A stretch of 64,000 nucleotides of DNA from NCBI GenBank assembly GCA_947683625.1, contig CANTUR010000892.1, positions 124,001 through 188,000 of the forward strand, read 5' to 3'. Shown here piece by piece: positions 57,101-64,000 of this stretch. Source of the stretch: Mallotus nudiflorus (taxonomy: Eukaryota > Streptophyta > Magnoliopsida > Malpighiales > Euphorbiaceae). Position numbers and translations under genes: made by a program. Every line of letters starts with the position of its first letter. Positions within the stretch are counted from its first letter, which is position 1. A model generated the notes under the pieces. The model was not told the DNA's origin and did no database searches. It saw only the letters and a program-made list of their open reading frames with translations.

Positions 57101-60100
57101 AAATGTATGAATGTGTTCCAATAATCAAAGCTTTAAATGATGTCTGATATCTACTTAAGATTTGAGGTGGGAACCTCTCCTGTCAAGAAACCCTGAAGCT
57201 AAGGAAACAGATGTGGCCATTTTAAGTCCACTTATAATAATAATAATAATACAAAATAGAAATATTTATAAGAAGAAGAAGAATGATGGGATCACAAAAA
57301 TCTGAATAGTTAGATGCTAAATTAATTAAATAGCTAGATAGGTTCTTTTTGAAAATGTTGTAGGTCCAAGAATAATAAGCAACTGATAGAAAATTTAATT
57401 GATATATACTTTATATATTTATTTCAATTTATATGTACAAATGAGAAATATATATACATTAAGATAAAAAGAAAAAAAGGACGGATGAACTAACATCGAG
57501 TCAGGGTGAAAATATCGGCATAGAATATAGGTTCAATCCTTCATTTTTTTTTTTTTTCTGATCTTCCTTCCTTCAAAAGTTATAATATAAATATAAGAAC
57601 AATGTTTAAAGAAAAAAATTCGAGTCATTGACATAGAAAAGATGATACAGAAACAGAATCATTACTATTGTATGCATTAATGAAGAATATAGGGATGGGT
57701 CACTTTTGTTTAGTATTGGACATTGGACACATTTTTCATTATACTCTCAGTACCTTTATTTGAACGTTGAAGAGGTGAGTTATTATCCTCATGGATGATC
57801 AATCTTTAACAAATATTAATAATTTGAGATTAAACTTATAATAATTTTTTTTTTAATTTTTTTGGCATTAAAATGGCAAACCAACCCTCAGATGAAGGCA
57901 AAAAAAAAAGGGAAGGGAAGGGTTGTGTTCTTGTTTTGTTTCTGTATGAGAGACTTAAAGTAACCTATGACATGGTAGTTAGACAGCCCCATCTTTTATT
58001 TTCTTCTCCTTTTATTTAATTAGTTTGTACCTTGTTGGCCTTTTATGTCTGCAGAGAAGAGAGAGACATGTTAGGTGAATATATTATTAGTTTTGAGTTT
58101 TAGATTTTCATTGGAGGGCTTTTTCCCCTTTTTTTTTTTACTTTTCTCATTAATAGATATGAAAAGAAAATACAATTATTTTTTGATTAAGTATTGTTTG
58201 AAAAGAAAAAAATAGAGAAAATAAAAATATATTAAAGAACAATAATTTTATTTTTCACGATTTATTTTCTTTTTATAATTATTATTATTATCGTTTACTT
58301 CAATAAAAAATTATTATTATTACTATTTTCTTTTTCAAAAGCATGCATTTGGAATTTTTTTTTTTTAAATTGTGAATAAAAAATTTAACAATTATGGGTG
58401 CCCAATAAAAATACTGTGAAAAAGTAAGCATATATACATATATATAACTACATGAAGAGTCAGCATTAATTAATGATATATATGTCATTGCTATTGCTAT
58501 TGGTTAGAATTTATTTTTTCTGAAGTAATGTCATATATATATATATTGCATTTTGTGTCCTCTTCTCTAATTTCACAATTATTTTGGCAGCACAGCACAA
58601 GAGGTCAAATATTTCAAGATGTTAATATTGGCATCATTTAATGGATTACTAACAAACAACTCAATTATTATATATTAAAAAAGTACAAACATATATTTTC
58701 TGATATTTTAATATTAAGCGCATCACGACATCATAATCCTTTACACGATTAATTCTTTTAAAAAAAAATTATTTTTAACTTTATATTCATAAATTCTGTT
58801 GATGATGCTTGATATTAATCATTTTTCATTAAAATAAACTTTTGCAAGATTGCAATATCCATGTCAACTATTCAATGTTGGGATTTGTGTTGTCTCTCGT
58901 CAGTAGTATTCTTAAAAAAAAAAAAAATGTGCCTTATAAACAAGCAATATTTATATGACAGAAATAGCTTCTTCTTTTTTTATTTATTTGGCAATAATGA
59001 CAATTGGGGCTGACATTTTAAGAGTATTATGTTGCATGGTAAAAGCAAGTTAAATTAGTTACTACTGATAGTTTTAAAGATTTTATCAATATTATTGAGC
59101 TAATCATTTAATGTGAAGTAATTATATATAGGTCCAAGTTTCCTTATCTTATTCTAACCAAATTGAGGTGTCTTTTTCTTTGTCTTAACCCCTCATATTC
59201 AGAATCTATAGAATATTTATTTAGTCAATTCAATTGGAAAAAAACTATAAGAATTATAAAAAAATTTTCAATAATTAATTTAATATAACTATATACACAC
59301 TAAATTAATATCTAAAATATCATTCATATAAAAATACTCTCATTAACTAATTTCAATGGTTTTTGGTTGTTTCCATTGCGGATATGATGCTTTCTAATTA
59401 ACACACACCAGCTACATAGACCAACTCAGTATTTGTTTAGCATTGCGGTTGAGACTTTTTTTTTTTTTAATTTTTTATAAACTTTGAAAATAATCAAAGT
59501 AAATCATTTTTTTTTATAATTACATTTGATATTTGGTAAGTTTAAGAAATTCAAATTATCCGAATTGAGTGTAATAGATTTATAAAAAAAATAAAATTCT
59601 TTCCACATTTATTTCTTTTAATTTAATATTGAATTCAAGACTGGAGTCAAAGGCATATAAAAATAAGCAGAAATATAAAAAAAAAAATCAAATTTTCAAA
59701 AGTTGAATTCTCACACCAATGCAAAAAGATTTTCAGGGAAAGGAAAAGGTGGGAATGTGGCGGACAAAAGTCTATATTTCACAGCAAAACAGCAAAATTT
59801 TTTGTCATAATTGTTGATTGAAGTGCGGTTTGTTTGAACTAAAATAAGCTCAGAAATGGGAATAAAAATTATTTATTTATTTCTTGATATTTGTTTTAAC
59901 TTCAAACCTATCTAAAATGGGAATCGTTAGTTTCCACTTAGCGCTCATAATAATAAATTTTGAATCCTTTGTAATTAAATCAAATTAATCATGATTAAAT
60001 ATTTAAATATTTTCACTTGTTATTTGAATTTATAAATAAAATATATATAAATTAATAAAAATAATTATTAAAATATTTGAGAAAAAATATTTATTAAAAA

Positions 60101-63100
60101 ATAAAAAAATTTTTAAATTTTTAAAAATTATAATAATATTTTAATAAATAAGTAATTTTTAAAAATATTTCTATGATAAATAATTTTAACATTAATTTTA
60201 ATATAATAATTATAATGTTAACTTTTATAAAAGTATTTTAAGTGATAACGATTATGATTACCATTTTTATTTCGTAGTAAACCAAACATTTTTTTTTAAA
60301 TTTTTATTTTTTTCTTATTTCTTTTTATTTCAATTTTGAAGCACGAACTAAACGTCCCCTTAAAAAAACCCTAATTAATCCTCAAGTTCAATTCAAATAA
60401 AATCTTAGGAAAATTAAAATCACCTTCTAAAATTTTGTCAAACTCATTAATCCGTCCTTATATTTTCAAAAGTCAACTAATAACCCGTCACGTTTGATTT
60501 TATTAACTATTTCCTCTTCTTCTAATTAAAAACTCCCACAAATTTAGTGTTTTATTGTAAATCTTAAAAGGTGTTTAATTAGTGGAATGAAAAAATAATT
60601 AATAAAATCAAACTTGATAAGACATTTAGTTAACTTTTAAAAATGTAGAGATGTAGTAAATTTTTTTTTTTTTAACAACAAAATTAGAACAAATCTCATA
60701 AGTGATTGTAATTTTCCCTAAAATCTAATTTATAGATCTCACAAGTTAAAGTTACTGCATGCATTGTTGAATCAAGGTCAAGTAATGTGCTTCACTTTTT
60801 TCCGAAGATTATTCTCCATAAGCAGACCTTAATAGTGTACAACAGAAGAAGAGGAAGAAGAATGAAGCAGCTAAAACAGACAGTATTAAAGATTCCATTA
60901 CCAAATTAAACCTCATAATTTCAAAGACATTATTGAGAAATTAACGATGACATTGTAAGGTGGTAGCAGTTTCGTACGAAAGATGAAACTCAATAATTAC
61001 AACTGTGTAAGATAAAGGCATCAGTGTAGAATAACTCCTAGCCCAGGTCTGTCACCCACTGCCCAATTATTGTACTTGTCATATATATAATTAGATTTAG
61101 TTTTGGTTTACTAATTAAAGACGAAGTTTAAATAAATGCATAATCATATCCACCTTATTAATGGAGTTCTCAATTATTTTTAGTGAAAAATCTTGAGAAA
61201 AATTGTACTTTAAATACAAGTTATCAATTATTTTAATTGGCATTTGGAACCCATTAATTGCTAAACAGTGTAACAGTCTTACCAAAAAAATAAAAATAAA
61301 AAAAGCACTCTCTCTTCGGTCCTAACAACCTATGAATATATGACATAAATTGACAGATAAAGAGTCCAAACTAAAGAAAGTATCTTCCAAAGGAAACCCA
61401 CTCACTAACATTTATCTTGAACTCTTAAAGTCTTGATACAAAATTGAAACTGACTAGAAAGAATTTTTGGTGGTACAAACTACCACTGGTCAGTAGTCAA
61501 CTGGAAGCAATGATATATAGATTTTAATCAGCTTAGATAAATTCAGAATCGATAGAAGGTGGAGGAGCTGTGCATAAACTATAATGGGAAACTCTCAAGT
61601 CATGAGTTATTATCTAAAATTTGCCTATAGAGGACGACCCATAGCTAGAAAGGTAAGCAGTAGGTGCAGCTCTACCACTGTATCCACATTTGTATCTATT
61701 CAATCCAACTACTGAACAGAAGTACCAAAAAAATTTTACTACTTTTACACTGCCACAGTACAGTGGGCTTTCGTACTAAATGAAAAAATGTACTTAAAAA
61801 CAGAAAAATTGTGAATTATAAAATAGGTTGTGTGTGACCTTGGAAATATCAGACCTATATATTCAAGGCGAAAAAAATAAAGTAATCAGTTTGATTGTGT
61901 GGTGGTAGCAAGCATCAAAAGGGCAACTAATAAGAATAAAGCATTTATGAAAGTTTCGTACAGACAATAATGACAGGATGCTTTTGAGGACATTGATTTT
62001 AAGACATCGCAACTTCATAGCAATCAAGTAGATAAGAAATACATCTTCATACCAGTAGTTTGGCTATGCTAAGACTATTCACCCCACATTGCACTAACAG
62101 ACACATCTAGATACACCCCATCTTTTAGACCGTCAGTTCAAGCCTATGTTACACAAAAAGATAGTAAATGAGACAACCCACTTCCAAATAAAATGGGGTT
62201 GAGGCTTTAGTTTGGCCGAAAAACTCAAAAGAGCAACTGAGAAACCCCCCTAACTAAAAAGAATACTGCTTCCAACTTCAATGTGAACATCAACCCCAAC
62301 TATCTAGGGGTCCACAATTAAATGCATCTAGGGTAAGGCATGTGATGAGCAAGATGATAGATATAAAGAAGCACAATAAAAGACTTATGAAAGATTACAT
62401 GCATTATAGTTAGGACCACTTCCACTTACTAAACAGTTTACTCTTTCTCTTCCACTGTTAGCATGTATTCGTATAAGAGAAAGAAATATAGCTAAAGTGA
62501 TAGAGAAAGATCAGTGGAATTTAAGAAACATCGGCCCACATCCCTATGAAGTTTCAAACGAGGTTGATAGTTTATACAGGAGCTAACCAACACTTTTGCT
62601 AAATCTGTGCCTAACCAGGTGCAAAAAAACTGCAACAAGGAAAAATAAAAAGAAAAAGCAAAACCTCCCAAAAAGACTATTGCTTTTATTTCACAGTACA
62701 TTGGCTTGAGGTGGCAATGGTAGAAATAGTGGAACCGAATCCTAGCATTTTGCATTTAATGCATGTCACCAAACCTGTAAACCAGGTGCTCAAATCGTTT
62801 TGTTATGTTTTGGCCACCTTCGTTTTTTTGTTCCTTGCTTTTTGTTTTTTTCTATCTTCCTTCCTTCCTTTGGCATAGAAAATCTGTTTCCAGAAATTCA
62901 GTTTTGTCTAATGTTCATGGGTTTTGATCTCTAACATCTAATGGTATTACTATTAAAACACTTGAAAAATAATATAACAACTCATCTAACGGTAAAGTGT
63001 GCTTTGTCCAATATTCAACAATTTTGATCTCTTACATCTACTGGGGTATACTAAAACATTTTCAATAAATTATATATATATAATCACTCATCCAATGACA

Positions 63101-63200
63101 AAATGTGATACCCCCTTCACAAACAAGTCATGTTGTATGCTTAAACAAGAGCATAAAATCGAAGGTAAAATCAGTTGTTAAGAGTTGAAAGGAATAAAAA
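57101..63200. other. Intergenic DNA without recognisable gene
   Basis: 57100-60700 is AT-rich with T and A runs. 60750-62900 is less biased and contains an (AAG)n-like block at 60845-60865, but no open frame over 90 codons and no recognised protein. It could be untranslated or intronic sequence of a gene lying mostly outside the window; I cannot decide. Confidence 0.45.
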
Positions 63201-63211
63201 GTCTATTTCGA

Positions 63212-63252
63212 AGCCCACTTTTTAGTTAAGTTGGGCCACTTTAAGTGGGGCT
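63212..63252. promoter_or_regulatory. Cluster of site II-like motifs (TGGGCY)
   Basis: AGCCCA (63212-63217, TGGGCT on the - strand) and TGGGCC (63232-63237), followed by GTGGGGCT (63245-63252), which forms an imperfect inverted repeat with the first motif. Such motifs are common in promoters of plant housekeeping and proliferation genes, so a promoter may lie here. No gene start is identified on either side. Confidence 0.35.
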
Positions 63253-64000
63253 CCTAACCCAGCTCACATTACACTTTGAGGGGAGTGGGACTTTATTATG
63301 ACACCGATTGAACATGTCCTCGCTCACAACGCTGCCCACGCAAGTACATAACAAAATCTAGGTTCAGATTTTTGAAAACTAAACGCTGTTTGGAATAAAA
63401 TGAAGTAAAAATTGGTCCCCATGTCAAAGTTGGTGATAATCCAAAGTTGGGAACCGACTTCAAGAACGTCCCTGTTACCAAAGCCAAGACTCAGCTTCCT
63501 AATTCAAATCTTTTTTTTTTTTTTTCAAAAAACAAAAAAAGAAGGTTACCAGATTTAATACACCATATATAAACAATTAAATATGGCATTTTTTTATATG
63601 CATAAGTTCAAAACTAAAATTTTTAAGCACATTTTGATGTAGTGGGAATTGGAAATGGATTTCCCAAGATATGAATTTATTTTCTCACTAGGTACATCAG
63701 AAATTTAAGTTTTCTACCATATTTTTATATAAGTAGCTTGATCAGTTTTAAAGGTATATAAGTTTAAAACTATCATTGATTCTTATTTAATCATTTTAAA
63801 AAATTCAAATATAATATGTTAAACTTGGGCATTTCCGTTCTGATTTCCAGTTCCATCCACTTACAGTGTGCATCAAATGTGCCCTAAGTACGACAGTTAA
63901 AAATGAAAAAAAAAAAAAAAATTGTTCTAGGAGCAAAAAGCTCATTTATATTTACCTGAAAATTGCACGAAATTAACCTCTAAACTTCAAAAGAAAACAA
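63253..64000. other. Right-edge sequence, no gene called
   Basis: 63290-63490 is the least AT-rich part of this end, and its - strand is open for 63 codons (63487-63296) with balanced codons (MALVTGTFLKSVPNFGL at its start). It resembles nothing I recognise. The rest is AT-rich with T runs (63510-63525) and an A run (about 63906-63920). Confidence 0.4.

Noticed and set aside
57480..57540. Possible tRNA (GGTTCAATCC B-box-like word)
   Set aside because: No acceptor or anticodon stem can be built from the preceding 70 bases.

Overview
The window looks like nuclear DNA from a dicot flowering plant. It is very AT-rich, full of (TA)n and other microsatellites, and crowded with plant LTR retrotransposons, a LINE, a TRIM element and a Stowaway-like MITE. 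I can support only one intact host gene: a single-exon, single-finger C2H2 (QALGGH) transcription factor with a C-terminal EAR motif at 55548-56246 on the + strand. It belongs to the GIS/ZFP5/ZFP8-type family linked in Arabidopsis to gibberellin/cytokinin-controlled trichome and root-hair development. No species can be named from the sequence alone.

Layout. 1-6773 is AT-rich intergenic DNA with a TRIM retroelement (1087-1463) and a long AT-rich inverted repeat (about 4850-5505). 6774-16324 is one complete but dead Ty1/Copia element on the - strand, with both LTRs, an initiator-Met-type primer site, a polypurine tract and a perfect 5-bp target duplication (gatta). Its integrase segment is tandemly duplicated. 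One copy is split by a 3.16-kb solo LTR (8998-12154), which itself carries a nested Sirevirus-type LTR.

17455-42789 is a nested retrotransposon cluster. A LINE (L1 type, + strand) is cut by a Sirevirus-like Copia element (- strand: 3' LTR 19943-21153, env-like gene, RNase H, RT). The env-like gene is interrupted twice: by a 3.35-kb solo LTR (22879-26231, duplication ttata) and by an internally deleted Gypsy-like element (26647-35270, duplication ctttg). That second element is itself cut by another 3.1-kb solo LTR (26772-29875, duplication gtcac). The Sirevirus RT is broken at 37551 by a third copy of the TGTAGAC family, which is broken at 38127 by a truncated Tat-type Gypsy element with LTR, primer site and a long gag-protease frame. 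The cluster stops abruptly at about 42789.

42790-55300 is gene-poor AT-rich DNA with microsatellites, a hairpin candidate (51781-51898) and a Stowaway-like MITE (53598-53862). The zinc-finger gene follows, with a TATA/CArG-like box and a CT-rich leader. 57100-64000 holds no recognisable gene, although promoter-like site II motifs (TGGGCY) lie near the right edge.

None of the transposons looks autonomous: all coding regions carry stops or lost catalytic residues. The observations most worth a second look are a 120-bp tandem array made of hairpins with a near-constant TCGGTC-type loop and differing but complementary stems (about 32053-32815), a 2-kb gag-protease frame with stops but no frameshift, most of those stops explicable by C-to-T change, and the tandem duplication of the integrase inside an otherwise complete Copia element.
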